A stretch of DNA of 64,000 bases, from positions 32,019,277 to 32,083,276 of the forward strand of contig NC_048304.1 in NCBI RefSeq assembly GCF_013100865.1, read 5' to 3'. Of this stretch, positions 22,101 to 31,654 are shown piece after piece. Each line of letters begins with the position of its first letter. Position 1 is the stretch's first letter. The stretch comes from Trachemys scripta elegans (taxonomy: Eukaryota; Chordata; Testudines; Emydidae). Both the position numbers and the translations under genes were made by a program. Under the pieces are notes generated by a model. It did not search any database. It was not told the DNA's origin and was given only the letters and a program-made list of their open reading frames with translations.

Positions 22101-25100
22101 TCTGCCCCCCCAGATCAGCCCCATGGACCCATCCAGCCCATATCCCCCCTTTCTCCCATGGTGTTGTCTCCCCTGCTGCAGACTAGGGCGCCGGGCAATG
22201 CTGCTCTGGTCCCTGCTGCAGATGGGTGTGATGGGCACCGGTGCTGCCTTCGCCCCCAACCTGGCAGCCTACTGCGCCTTCCGCTTCTTCAACGGCATGG
22301 GTACCTCGGGCTCCATCCTCAACGGCAGCAGCCTGAGTGAGTGGGGGAGGGCCTGGGGACGGGGAGCTGGCATGAGGGGGCTGAGTGTGGAGGTTGGGGG
22401 TGGGGTATTGGGGATGTGTGAAGAGTGGGGGACATGTAAGGGGAGATGTTTGTGGGGGGGCTGGTGGTGTGGGTTGTGGGGGAGCTATGATGGGGGGCTT
22501 TGTGTGGGAGGGACTGTGTGGGATTTTGGGGGGCTGTGTGGCAGAGGGAAATGTGAGAGAGGTTGTTTGGGGAGGGGAGGGAAGTGTGTAGGGTGTCCTG
22601 GGGGTGGGCTCTATGTGTGGGTGCATGGGGGACAGCTCTCCCCCCACTGCCCCACCCTGGGCCCACCCAGCACAGAGGGGTGCAGGGTTGAGCCCTGCTC
22701 CCCAAGGTTGGGCAGGCAGGGTGAGGTTGGAGGGTGCCGTGTCTCACCCTACCCATCACCCCCAGCCCTGGAGTGGATCCCATCCCGGTTCCGGGCCATG
22801 GTGTCCACCATCCTCGCCTGCAGCCTGACGCTGGGCCAGCTGCTCCTGGCTGGACTGGCATACGCCATCCGTGACTGGCGCCAGCTGCAGCTGGCATCCT
22901 CGGTGCCCTTCTTCCTCTTCTTCCTCTACAGCTGGTAGGTGCCCTTGGGGCTGAGGGGCACACATCCACAGGGAGCCATGGCTCCAGGCAGGGATGGCAT
23001 TATGGGCTCAGGAGCCGTAGGACTCTGTGTCTGGGAGCCCAGAGGGGGCCCACACCCCATGGCACACCCACGGTAGCCTGTTATCTGGTCCAAATGGAGA
23101 CCTTGCAGCCCTGTTCCCCTGAAAGACCAACTGCCAGGGAAGCACAAAATCCCAGATCTGTTGCCCAGAGCCCTGGGGACATGGGTGCCTGGTCTTCAGC
23201 CGGCACCATGCCCTCCTCTCTCTCTCTCTGAGTCCCGGTCCAACACCCCCCCCCCCCAGGTGGATTCCAGAGTCCGTGCACTGGCTACTCATCAACCACA
23301 GGCCTGAGATGGCACTGAGGAACCTGCAACGGGTGGCCCGGATCAACGGCGAGAAGCTGGAGGGAGAGGGCATCTCCCTGGAGGTGAGGGGCACAGGGTA
23401 CCCTGTGGGGTCTAGTGGTAAGAGATGGGGTGGGGCTGGGAGTCAGAACTCTTGGGTTTTATGCCTGACTCTGGGAGGGGAGTGGGGTCTAGTGGTTAGA
23501 GGTGGGGAGGGCTGGGTGTCGAGCCCCAGGGTTCTTTCTCCCTGGATCTGCCCATCTCCCCCTCTGGAGAAGAGGTGTGATTTCTCCATCCTGCTCTCAG
23601 CTCCAACCTTCTCTCCCTCTCCAGACACTGCGGCTGGAGATGCAGCAGGAGGAAGAGAGCTCAGGGCCCTCCCAGTGCTCTGCCCTGGAGCTGTTCCGGA
23701 CAGCGCCCATGCGTGGAGTCACCGGCTGCCTCATGCTGGCCTGGTAAGGGGCTCCCCTTGCCCCCATCAGTACCCCCAGGCTAACAATACTAGTGTGATG
23801 AACTGACTGGGGAGTGTGGTTGCACCATTGTCTCCTGTTGAGTGGGATTCCCATGGGCTTAGATGGCAGGGGGCAAGGCTTTGGGGAGCTATGTGTCAGA
23901 GCCACTATACTGCTGGCCAAGGAGGGGGATTCCCCAGGGCTTAGATGGCACAAGGTGAGACTTAGGAGCAGAGGAGGGGGATTCCCCTCGGGCTCAGATG
24001 GCAGGGGGTGAGACTTAGGGGCAGCTGTGTGTCAGAGCTCCTGTACTGCTGGCTGGAGGATCTGAGTTCTAGACCCCATGCTGCTTAGCCCCCCAGAGGA
24101 TTCCATGGCCAGGATGGGAGCAGAGTGTTTATCCCCACAGCACTGACTTAAGCTAAGAGGAGGCATGCGGGAGGCTCAACTTTGCTTTGGCCTCCAAGTG
24201 TTTGGGTTTGTAATTAGGCAGGGAGTTTCTCCAGTGGGGGAACCCCCTGGAAGTAAATGTGGGTGTCACCAAAACCCTGTGGGGATCCCCCCATGTGAAC
24301 AGGAAAGTCTCCCCCCACCCCAGAGCATCTGGAGACAAAGACAGACAGAAATGGGGAGGGAGAACCAGACAGACCAGAGGACGGGGAGAGACAGACATGA
24401 AGGGGAGACAGACGGAAGAGGGAGGGAGAGACAAACAGACGAGAATGGGGCTGGGAGACAGCCAGACTCTCTCCCCATTTGAGCCCCCCTCACCCCAGTT
24501 CTCCCCGCCCCATACGGCAGGTTCTCCAACAGCTTCTCTTTCTACCACCTGGCCCTGGACCTACAGCGCTTCAGGGGCATCAGCATCTACCTGGTGCAGC
24601 TGATCTTTGGCGCTGTGGACATTCCCTTCCGCATGCTGGTGGCCGTGGTCGTCAACCGCCTGGGGCGCCGGCTCACGCAGTCTGCCTGCCTGGTCCTGGG
24701 AGGACTCTTCATCCTGGCCAGCATCCCCGTGCCGCATGGTGAGACCAGGGCATTCGGCCAAGTCGGCATAGCATTCCCCGCTGCCCTGGGCTTCACCAGC
24801 ATGCAGCCCAGCCCAGATCAGACCCAGTAGCCCCCACTCCCTGCCATCTCAGATCAGACCAATGGGCCCATCCAGCCTGGTATCCCGTCCTCCCTGCTGT
24901 GCAGGAAACTGAGCCAGTGATGGTGCGGTGGAAGCTGGGGTGGCTTTGGTGGTGTGAAGGAGGTTTGGCCAGTGGCCGAGATAGTAGCCCTACAGGTGGC
25001 CCAGGGGACTGGTAAGTGACCAGTACCCCAGCCCAGCTATGGCGCCATGCAGCCCCAGCGTGGTGGGTTTGGTCCTGGGCTACCCATCACCCAATGCTGG

Positions 25101-26625
25101 GTCTCTGAGTTAGTGACAGGCACCCCCAGAGCAAAAGGGGATACAGCGCATTGGGGTGGGGGCTCTTCTCAGCCTGATGCATTTTGGGTCCTCTTCCCCT
25201 CTCTCCCCCTAGACATGGAGGTGTTGCTGATTACCCTGACTGTCCTGGGAAAAGGGCTCTTCTCCTCCTCCAACAGCTGTTCCTACCTGTACACCATTGA
25301 GCTCTACCCAACTGTCATCAGGTTAGTGGGGCGGCGCCCTCTGCTGGACAGCATCAATGGAGGCAGCATTGCTTGAAGCACAGGGAGCAGGGCTGGGAGT
25401 CTAGTGGCTTGGGATGTTCAGTCTAATACCCCTGCATGGTGAGGAATGATGCCCTGAGGCCCAGCCTAAGGGTCCCATTGCTCAGGTCCAAGATGTCCCT
25501 CCCTGGGGTTCCCCCCTCATTCAGCTAGCTGTTCCAGTCCCTCCTCAGCTGGGACATTGCTGAGCTCTGTGGGTGTTTCCGCTTGTCTGTGCCCTCTGGT
25601 CCTGCTGGGGCAGATCCTGCTGAGCCTCCCCATTTGGCTGGGACACTCCTGATTTCAGCTTCCCCCACCTGGGGTCTCAAGCGGCTGCTTCAGTGTCCCA
25701 TTGGAGGAGCCCTGGAACTGTGCCTGGGGCGGATCTTGATGGAAGGAGGGGAGGTGGAGCTTAGAACTGATGGGTCTGGAGTGGGAATGAATAGATTTGA
25801 CTGCCAGGGGGTTATGCAAATAAACAGTCATTTATTCATAAAATATGCAAATTAGACCATCTGCTCATTTGTATAAAGTATCCAGCCTTAATGGGATTGC
25901 TCAATTCTCTGTGGCTTCCCCTTGTCCCCAGGCAGACAGGGCTGGGGGTCACCAACATGATGGCCCGGCTGGGAGCGGTGGCAGCCCCCATGATGCAGAT
26001 GACCCAGGCCTTTGTCTCCTTCCTGCCCCTGCTCCTGTTCGGGGCAGTGCCCATCACAGCTGGCATCCTGGTCAATTGCTTACCAGAGACCTTGGGGGTC
26101 CCACTAGCCAACACGATGAAACAGGTGGAGGACAGGTGGGTATGATGGGCACTGTGTGAGGGCTGAGGGCAGGATTGTGTGTGTCTGAGCATGAGTGTAT
26201 GTGCGCGAACATGAGAGTGTGTGTACATGGACACAGGTGTGTGAATGTATGATAGATAGATGGATGCAGTGTGTGTGGATGGATAGAGGGGTGGTGTGTA
26301 TGAGGACGGCTGGATAGATAGCTGGAGTGTTTGGGATGACTAGGGGTGTGTGTGTGTGTGTGTGTGTGTGCATGGCGATGGATGGATAGCTTGCTATCTA
26401 GGAGGTGTATATGGGGATGGATAGAAGGACAGATCTTAAATACTTTACACAAGTCTTGGATGAAAGGACAAAGAGTCATTAATGATTAATTGTTATTTTT
26501 AATGATCCAGCTGTTTGGTGCTTTTGTTCTTCTCTTCTCCCTTTGTTTTCAGAGCAAGAAAGAAAAGGAGCAAGAAAGAGGAACTGAGGAAAGAAGCCAG
26601 GGGAACCAAGGAAACCAAATTCTAA
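18763..26625 (+). CDS. SLC22 organic anion transporter-like gene 2 (10 exons, 547 aa)
   Basis: A complete tandem paralogue of gene 1, also an SLC22 organic-anion-type carrier of the plasma membrane. Exons: 18763-19131, 21760-21863, 22182-22336, 22766-22934, 23260-23383, 23625-23743, 24521-24738, 25213-25321, 25932-26135, 26553-26625 (1644 nt, all junctions in frame). The N-terminus (MAPRVQ then QRMGFFQ) is diverged but aligns without a gap to the usual MAF start. An in-frame ATG at codon 13 is an alternative start. Seen: sequons N39, N56, N95, N100 and N117; a canonical CLRFSTPQWQLL loop motif; DRLGRR 157-162; and R456 and R468. Unusual residues: WHLVCG where WDLVC(D/E) is normal, PESVHWL where PESARWL is normal, and R384 where gene 1 has lysine. 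The C-terminus ends T-K-F, resembling the T-Q-F PDZ ligand of human URAT1. No stop or frameshift suggests decay. SLC22A11/A12-like is my best guess, but the orthologue is unproven. Confidence 0.92.
19740..20060. repeat. Repeated GGGGGTGCTCT-type units in intron 1 of gene 2
   Basis: Diverged units alternate ggtggctcagcagggggcactctcccc with gctgtgctgcagggagcc. Related single copies occur near 46600, 54150, 60880 and 61430, so this is a dispersed family with local tandem growth. Confidence 0.55.
20120..20426 (+). mobile_element. CR1 LINE, 3' fragment
   Basis: Matches the CR1 3' end as I know it from sauropsid genomes: ggaaaaagttcctaactgtc, then ggactggactcgatgacctc, then ttccagtcctagaatctatg. 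Heavily 5'-truncated and non-coding. Confidence 0.85.
20990..21600. repeat. Degenerate tandem region of GGTGGCACAGxTGGGCATGG words
   Basis: Loose 30-45 base periodicity of ggtgggcatgg and ggcacagctggg words over about 600 bases of intron 1. No coding signal. Confidence 0.6.
21760..21863 (+). CDS. SLC22 gene 2, exon 2
   Basis: Residues 124-158. WHLVCG replaces the usual WDLVC(D/E); TM2 follows. Confidence 0.92.
21900..22150. repeat. Tandem array of a CR1-related segment in intron 2 of gene 2
   Basis: Five or six copies of catcagccccatggacccatc plus cagcctgttatctccctcc, about 40 bases each. Single copies of the same segment occur at 5801-5850 and 24850-24900. Confidence 0.75.
22182..22336 (+). 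CDS. SLC22 gene 2, exon 3
   Basis: Residues 158-210. Completes DRLGRR; TM3 and TM4. Confidence 0.92.
22766..22934 (+). CDS. SLC22 gene 2, exon 4
   Basis: Residues 210-266. LEWIPSRFR, TM5, the RDWRQLQL turn, TM6. Confidence 0.92.
23260..23383 (+). CDS. SLC22 gene 2, exon 5
   Basis: Residues 266-307. WWIPESVHWL, with histidine H273 at the normally invariant arginine. Confidence 0.92.
23404..23560 (+). repeat. MIR-like SINE fragment
   Basis: ggggtctagtggtaagagatgg and the cttgggttttatgcctgactct box, followed by a second partial copy. Lies in intron 5. Confidence 0.5.
23625..23743 (+). CDS. SLC22 gene 2, exon 6
   Basis: Residues 308-347. Acidic central loop (QQEEE), then LELFRTAPMR leading into TM7. 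Confidence 0.9.
24521..24738 (+). CDS. SLC22 gene 2, exon 7
   Basis: Residues 347-420. One codon longer than in gene 1. R384 stands at the TM8 position where gene 1 has K381. LGRR motif repeated. Confidence 0.92.
25213..25321 (+). CDS. SLC22 gene 2, exon 8
   Basis: Residues 420-456. VLGKGLFSSS helix and the LYPTVIR motif. Confidence 0.92.
25333..25347 (-). promoter_or_regulatory. CTCF-like core motif, all 15 consensus positions
   Basis: The minus strand reads CCAGCAGAGGGCGCC, fitting every position of the CTCF core CCASYAGRKGGCRSY. It starts 11 bases after the last base of exon 8 of SLC22 gene 2. Binding is inferred from sequence only. Confidence 0.55.
25814..25852 (+). promoter_or_regulatory. 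Two POU octamers, ATGCAAAT
   Basis: Perfect octamers at 25814-25821 and 25845-25852 in an AT-rich island of an otherwise GC-rich intron 8. Function unknown; chance in AT-rich sequence is possible. Confidence 0.3.
25932..26135 (+). CDS. SLC22 gene 2, exon 9
   Basis: Residues 456-524. R456 and R468 of the RQTG...AR block, TM11, TM12 and the LPET cap. Confidence 0.92.
26346..26370. repeat. (GT)n microsatellite
   Basis: About 12 GT units within a longer GT-rich patch of intron 9. Confidence 0.85.
26478..26490. promoter_or_regulatory. HNF1-like palindrome in intron 9 of gene 2
   Basis: ATTAATGATTAAT matches GTTAATNATTAAC at all specified bases except the two outermost. It is a possible intronic counterpart of the HNF1-like site upstream of gene 1. 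Confidence 0.35.
26553..26625 (+). CDS. SLC22 gene 2, exon 10 and stop
   Basis: Residues 524-547 and TAA. Very basic (RARKKRSKKEE), ending KETKF. Confidence 0.92.
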
Positions 26626-26636
26626 ATACAGGCTCT

Positions 26637-26840
26637 TGTGTCAGGCACTGGACTGGGACGCTGGAGACCTGACTTCAAATCCTGGCTCCCTGTGTGATTT
26701 GGGACGTGTCACTTCATTGCTTGGTTCTCAATTTCCCCATCTGTAAAGTGGGACTAATGATGCTTCCCTGCCCCATGGGGGTTATGGGAATAAATCTATT
26801 AATGTGTGGGAGGCTCAGATACTAGCATGATAGGCCCCAC
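26637..26840 (+). repeat. MIR-like SINE in the 3' UTR of SLC22 gene 2
   Basis: Shows ggactgggacgctggagacc, caaatcctggctccctgtgtg and tttccccatctgtaaagtggg in family order. It starts 12 bases after the stop codon and supplies the nearest AATAAA. Confidence 0.7.
26789..26794 (+). terminator. Candidate poly(A) signal of SLC22 gene 2
   Basis: AATAAA lies 164 bases past the stop, inside the SINE. It is the first canonical hexamer downstream. Confidence 0.5.
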
Positions 26841-27691
26841 TACCGAACTAGATAGATATAGAACCAGACAACCAGCTTTTTATCACAGAAGCAAAATCTT
26901 GAAAGGGTCCTTTTTATCTAGGATTCTCCAGCTTGGATTTTTAGTTTTTTGGTGTTCGTTTGCCACAGGATGAAGAGGGGAGACATTTCTTCCCACTAGA
27001 CTGACTGTAAACCCTTAGAGAGCTGGCGTAGTTAACTCTTTCTGGCACGTATCCAATACTACCGTGGAACTGACCTGCTTGCAGTGCTTTTCACAATTGA
27101 TTTACACATGGCTCATCACATGGCAAATGCTGGAGCAGAATTGGTAGATTGGACTTTGAATCAATTTGCTTAGCACATATTAACGTGACAGTGTTTTATT
27201 CTGTATACTTAACCTTTCTCCATATCCACTAGCTGCATAGAAAATCCCCTTTGCTAGGAAGGGTTTTGACATGGAAAGCCTTTTGTTTGACCTCTGTTGA
27301 AATGCACCTATTTAATATTGCTGCCCCTCAGCTCATTGGTTTCCTATCAGAGGAGAAGTAAGTGAGACAGAATCAGTGGATATTTTCTTAGTGTAGCTTG
27401 TTTATCCCCTGCGCTATATGCACCAGTCCTGGAACAGAGGTGGACACAAACAGCACTGCAGACAATCCCTTCTTTCTGTAAACTCCACCCAAACACCCAT
27501 GTCCAGTTCCCTGGGAGCTGCTCTGCCCCCCAGAACTGATGCGGTTTAAAAAGATTAAAGCAAAGAGCAAATTCTCTTGCTGCTTGCAACAGCAGCATAT
27601 CTGGAAAGAAAATAAGTACATCACAAAACCAACAATGATACAGTGTGGCTTCAAAGACTCAATGCTGGGGAAAATAACTTGTAAGGCTATG

Positions 27692-28607
27692 TGTGACAGC
27701 GCCATCTGGTGACACTCCCCCTGCCATAGCAATATCAGCTGACCAGAAGCCATGCTGAGGAATCAATGGGATGCTCTTCCTCCTGAAGTAGTACTGACTG
27801 CAATGGTCCAAGACTGGGGTTTGTATGGACTGTATGCAGCGTGTGTTTCCTATGTTAAGTAGCCAGGTGGGAGAGCCACCTGCTAACACCCTGGGGTCAC
27901 AAACTGGTCCAATCCTGGTTTCCAAATGGGCACTGGTTTGTTGTGATGGGCTCCAACTGCTGGATCCCACATGCTGCTCAGCCCCCTGTCTGGGTCTGAT
28001 CCCTGTCCCTGCGCAGGGTTTCCCAGGGTTATACCCCATTTCTGACACTCTTCTTGAGCAGTGGGACTTCAGCTGCCTAGACCCTGGAAACAGTGCCCCA
28101 GTCCTCCTGAGTCCCCAAGTTGCTTATATATTTCTCCCCTGGCGTCTACCTGGCTGTAGGAACCCTGGTTTTCCTAGTTACACCATTCAGGGATAACTCA
28201 GCAGCAAAGGAAGGAAATGCACAGACTTAGCAAAGGAATTTCTTATGCATCCGTGTGAGCTTGCACACAAAGCAGGGCTCATTCCCTCCAGCCGGGGGCA
28301 GCAGGGACGCACGCACACACACGCAAACACACACATACACACTCTCTCTGAAAGCGTTGGAGAGTTACAGGTCTATGGGAAACAGCAAACTCCTGCACCA
28401 CATCCCCTCTCTCTAACCTCAGCCCCCTTTACAAGGCCCTGGGTTTGGTCCCAGCCCTTTGTGGAGGCAAGCGTTCCTTCTGGGCCTTGTGTCTGTGGCC
28501 TTGGGCTTCTGGGAAGAGCAATTCCCTTTGGCATTGCCGGTAGCTACCCGATTGTTTCCCCAGGAGACAGCCATTCAGTGCTGATGCCCTTTGATCACTC
28601 CGTCACA
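27692..28607. mobile_element. Possible LTR of a second family
   Basis: Bounded by TGTGAC and GTCACA, about 916 bases, with no coding potential. The ends look like an LTR. Orientation and family are uncertain and no target duplication was found. Confidence 0.4.
27698..27712 (-). promoter_or_regulatory. CTCF-like motif at the LTR edge
   Basis: The minus strand reads TCACCAGATGGCGCT, 14 of 15 positions of CCASYAGRKGGCRSY. It may have been brought in by the repeat. Confidence 0.4.
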
Positions 28608-29077
28608 GCTCACAAACTCTCACAGCGGGTGTGAGTGTTCAGAAGCTTGCATTGGCATTTGGGATTTGCATTTCAGCTGTGCCTAGGAGCCCCACTCATG
28701 GGACAGAGCTCCATTGTGCTAGGTGCTGTACATTATTATTTCGTTGCTGGTGGAGGCCAGGCTGTACATCTGATGAGAAAGCACAGCATCATGTTACTGC
28801 CTGTGATTTTCCTAAGCAGCAGCAGGTGGCTCCACAGAGCTTCCTTTACTTGCTGCACCAAATTGGCCTTATTGTAATGGAAACTGGGCTCTTCCGGTTT
28901 TCTGAATTTCCCCATAATCCAGAGGGTACTGCCCATTGAGACCTAGAACAGTCCCTGAAATGTTGGAATTGATTGTTCCCTTCTGGCCACTGATATTGTG
29001 ATCGCTGAGGAGCCTGTGGAGTTGCCTGTTGGAGGCTGATGGAAAATAAGATTATTATGGTTAGAAAATAAGATGAC

Positions 29078-30169
29078 TGTGACGTTCCCCTCTGGTGTTA
29101 TCCGGACTGGTGATCTGCTACGTCACTCCAATCCTTGACTTTGGGAGCCAGCCTTACCCTGCCAGCCTAATCCACCACTCCTGGGCTGTTCACACACAGC
29201 CTCTGGCATGTAAGCTGCTCCTTGGATTGTGCAACCGAATGACACTAGCCAATATCTCCGGTCCCAGACACAACCCTAGGAAACTCCGTCTTGCAGTGTC
29301 CAGTTATGCCCACTGGATGCAGCAATCTTATATGAGTTCATGAATTTAACAAAGAAATTGATATGTACCAGGCTTGTTATCCCAAGGGGAGCCTCTGACA
29401 CACTTCAAACCAAACGCACTGCTTCAGGTAGAATAAACAAACAAATTTATTAACTACAAAGATAGATTTTAAGTGATATGAAGGCAAAAAGTCAGAGTAG
29501 TTACCAAAAGAAAATAAAAGATAAGGACACAGTCTAAACTCTCAACCCTATTAGACTGGGCAACGTCTAGATTAAGCAGTTTTTCTCACCCCATTGGATA
29601 TTGCAGTCCTTAATATACAGTTTGTTCCTTAAACCTGGGCCAATCTCCTCTGTTGGAGTCTTGTCTTCTTCTCAGTGTCTAAGTTGCTTGCAGCGAAGGG
29701 GGGGCAGCAGAAGGGCCCAGTATGTGTCCACTCCGTCTGTTTTATACACTCTGTCCATGTGTTTGGGGAGCACGTGTGCAGGCATGGCAGGGGGGCATTG
29801 CTGAGTCTCCCCAAGCAAGGTTGAGCAATTCCCTGGTGTGGCCTCATGCAGGTGAGTCATTGCATTGTAGCTCCCTTGCTGGATGATGGCTCTTGATGGG
29901 TTGTTTGACACCCCGCCTGTAGCCTCTGGGGAGCTAATATCTGCCTGATTCCGCAATTTACAGCATGTTTTAGTGACCATTATACAACACAATTCTCATA
30001 ATTTCATATGCAATAATGATGCGCATATATGGATAGAGAAATGACTTTCAGCAGATCATAACCTTTCCCCTGATACCTTACAAGGCATGCTTTATATGTA
30101 AGATCGTGATTATATGAAAATGAGAATATGGAGGTTACAGTACGCTCCCCCAAAGTATAGAATGTCACA
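29078..30169 (-). mobile_element. Solo LTR of a turtle-type retroelement, minus orientation
   Basis: TGTGAC...GTCACA ends, 1092 bases. The minus strand carries the ccttgtaaggtatc block and a tagttaataa poly(A)-signal block shared with the other two LTRs. No internal genes adjoin. Confidence 0.75.
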
Positions 30170-30639
30170 CTATTGTTATTTGTTCTCTGTACTGAAGTAG
30201 CGCTAGGAGTTGCAATCACGGACCAGGCCCAATTGTGCTAGGAGCTGTACAAACACTGAACAAGTATAGGAAAGGAATTGTCTAACCACAGCTGAAGCTG
30301 CTGCCCATCGTGAATTCTTCACAATCTTCCTGCTTTCCTTGTGGAAGATTCAGTTTGTGGGGTTTTGGCAGCTGCCAGGAGAATTTGGGGAGACCATAAG
30401 ATGCCACAGCATCCCCGCCATGTGCCATGCTGCTGCCTGGGTTGTCATGATGTTGTTGTGCTCGATGCTGCAGCAGCGTATGGACACCAGCTTGTGGTGC
30501 TGTGCCACAGCGAGGGCACTTTGCATGTGCTGCCAGGGTGACATTTCTGCACTACCACCGGGAGGACATTCTAGTGCAATTGGGTGATGTTTTGACAATG
30601 CCTCACTGGCTTTTATCCATGCCAATTATTGACATTTTC

Positions 30640-30950
30640 CTGGGGTGCAACGGCATTGTAACAACACAATGCAGCACTATGACATCACAACACAGCTAAT
30701 CACAATGTGATATCAGAATGTGACATAGTGACATCACAATACAGCAATGTGACATCATGAGGAAGCACACTAATATCACAATACAGCTAGCATGATGGTA
30801 TCACAGTCTCACACAGTGACATCATAATATAGTGCTAGGACATTGCAAGGCAATGCAATGACATCATAATGCTGCACTATGACATCAAAATACAGTGCTA
30901 TGATATCACAATGTAACACAATGATGTTACAATGCAGCACTATTATTGTT
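30640..30950. repeat. Degenerate 20-25 bp array rich in TGACATCA
   Basis: Built on acatcacaatacagcactatg-like units. Six exact TGACATCA words start at 30680, 30729, 30750, 30817, 30859 and 30880. Confidence 0.65.
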
Positions 30951-30964
30951 GTTGTTCATCAAGT

Positions 30965-31085
30965 TTAGTATGGTAGTGCCTAAGGACCAGCCAAGAATGG
31001 CACCATTGTGCTAAGCCCTGCACAAACAGAGTAGCAGGCAGATTCTGCCTCTAAGATCTTACAATCTCAATAGATCAGACAGACA
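30965..31085 (+). repeat. Ancient interspersed repeat fragment
   Basis: gcctaaggaccagcc, ccattgtgctaagccctgca and gatcttacaatctca recur in the same order near 30200 and 49440. Likely an old SINE/LINE family; not named further. Confidence 0.5.
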
Positions 31086-31454
31086 CAGCACGGGGGAAGG
31101 GGTATCCTACACAGGCAGAGCAATCTATGTGATGGCAGCAAATAGCATGTTAGTTTAATGATTTTGGGGGGATGGGGAGGTTTTATTTTGGAGTGGAGAG
31201 GCTAAATGGGAAGAAAGGTGTAGAAAAGGATGATGGGGGGACAGGGCAGGGGAGGAGATGGTAAGAGAGACAGGTGTAGAGTGAAGCAGGATGAAGAGAG
31301 TGTGAGGGAGGTAGAGGGTTAGAGCAAACAGCCAATCAGCATATGGCAGAGAAAGTCCAACCAAAACTGTGGGCAGTTCTCTGGCTGTCCAAAGGTCCTT
31401 GTTTTGGCTGTTTTTGTTCCTCCCAGCTGGAGTCTCTGGTTGGTTTAATAGTTT

Positions 31455-31560
31455 CACAGAGTTTAAGGCTAGAAGGGACCATTAGATCATCTCTAGTCTG
31501 AATCACAAGCCAGAGATTTCACCCAGCTACCCATATATTAAGCTCAAATATTTTAGTTAA
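31455..31560 (+). repeat. CR1-like interspersed repeat fragment
   Basis: gtttaaggctagaagggacc and attagatcatctctagtctg match a common sauropsid repeat as I remember it. Confidence 0.5.
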
Positions 31561-31654
31561 CATCACAGCTAAAGCATTTCAGTCCTCAGGAGACTGAACT
31601 GTTATGTTCTATAGGCATGGCCCTGGCTGGGCCCCATTTTATTATGGCATTGCA

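Larger units (their letters stand above)
26626..27691. other. 3' flank of SLC22 gene 2
   Basis: Contains the SINE-borne poly(A) signal at 26789-26794. The rest, to 27691, is AT-richer intergenic sequence with no recognised feature. Confidence 0.4.

Noticed and set aside
18763..26625. SLC22 gene 2 as a pseudogene, because of changed motifs and an odd N-terminus
   Set aside because: All ten exons have consensus GT-AG sites, lengths match the paralogue and the 547-codon frame is unbroken.
26637..26840. tRNA-like box B words in many SINEs as tRNA genes
   Set aside because: No cloverleaf, anticodon loop or intact acceptor stem could be found; these are degraded SINE copies.
28245..28634. 129-codon open frame in the intergenic region
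   Set aside because: It lies within a probable LTR, with no splice context, no recognisable domain and a low-complexity CA patch.
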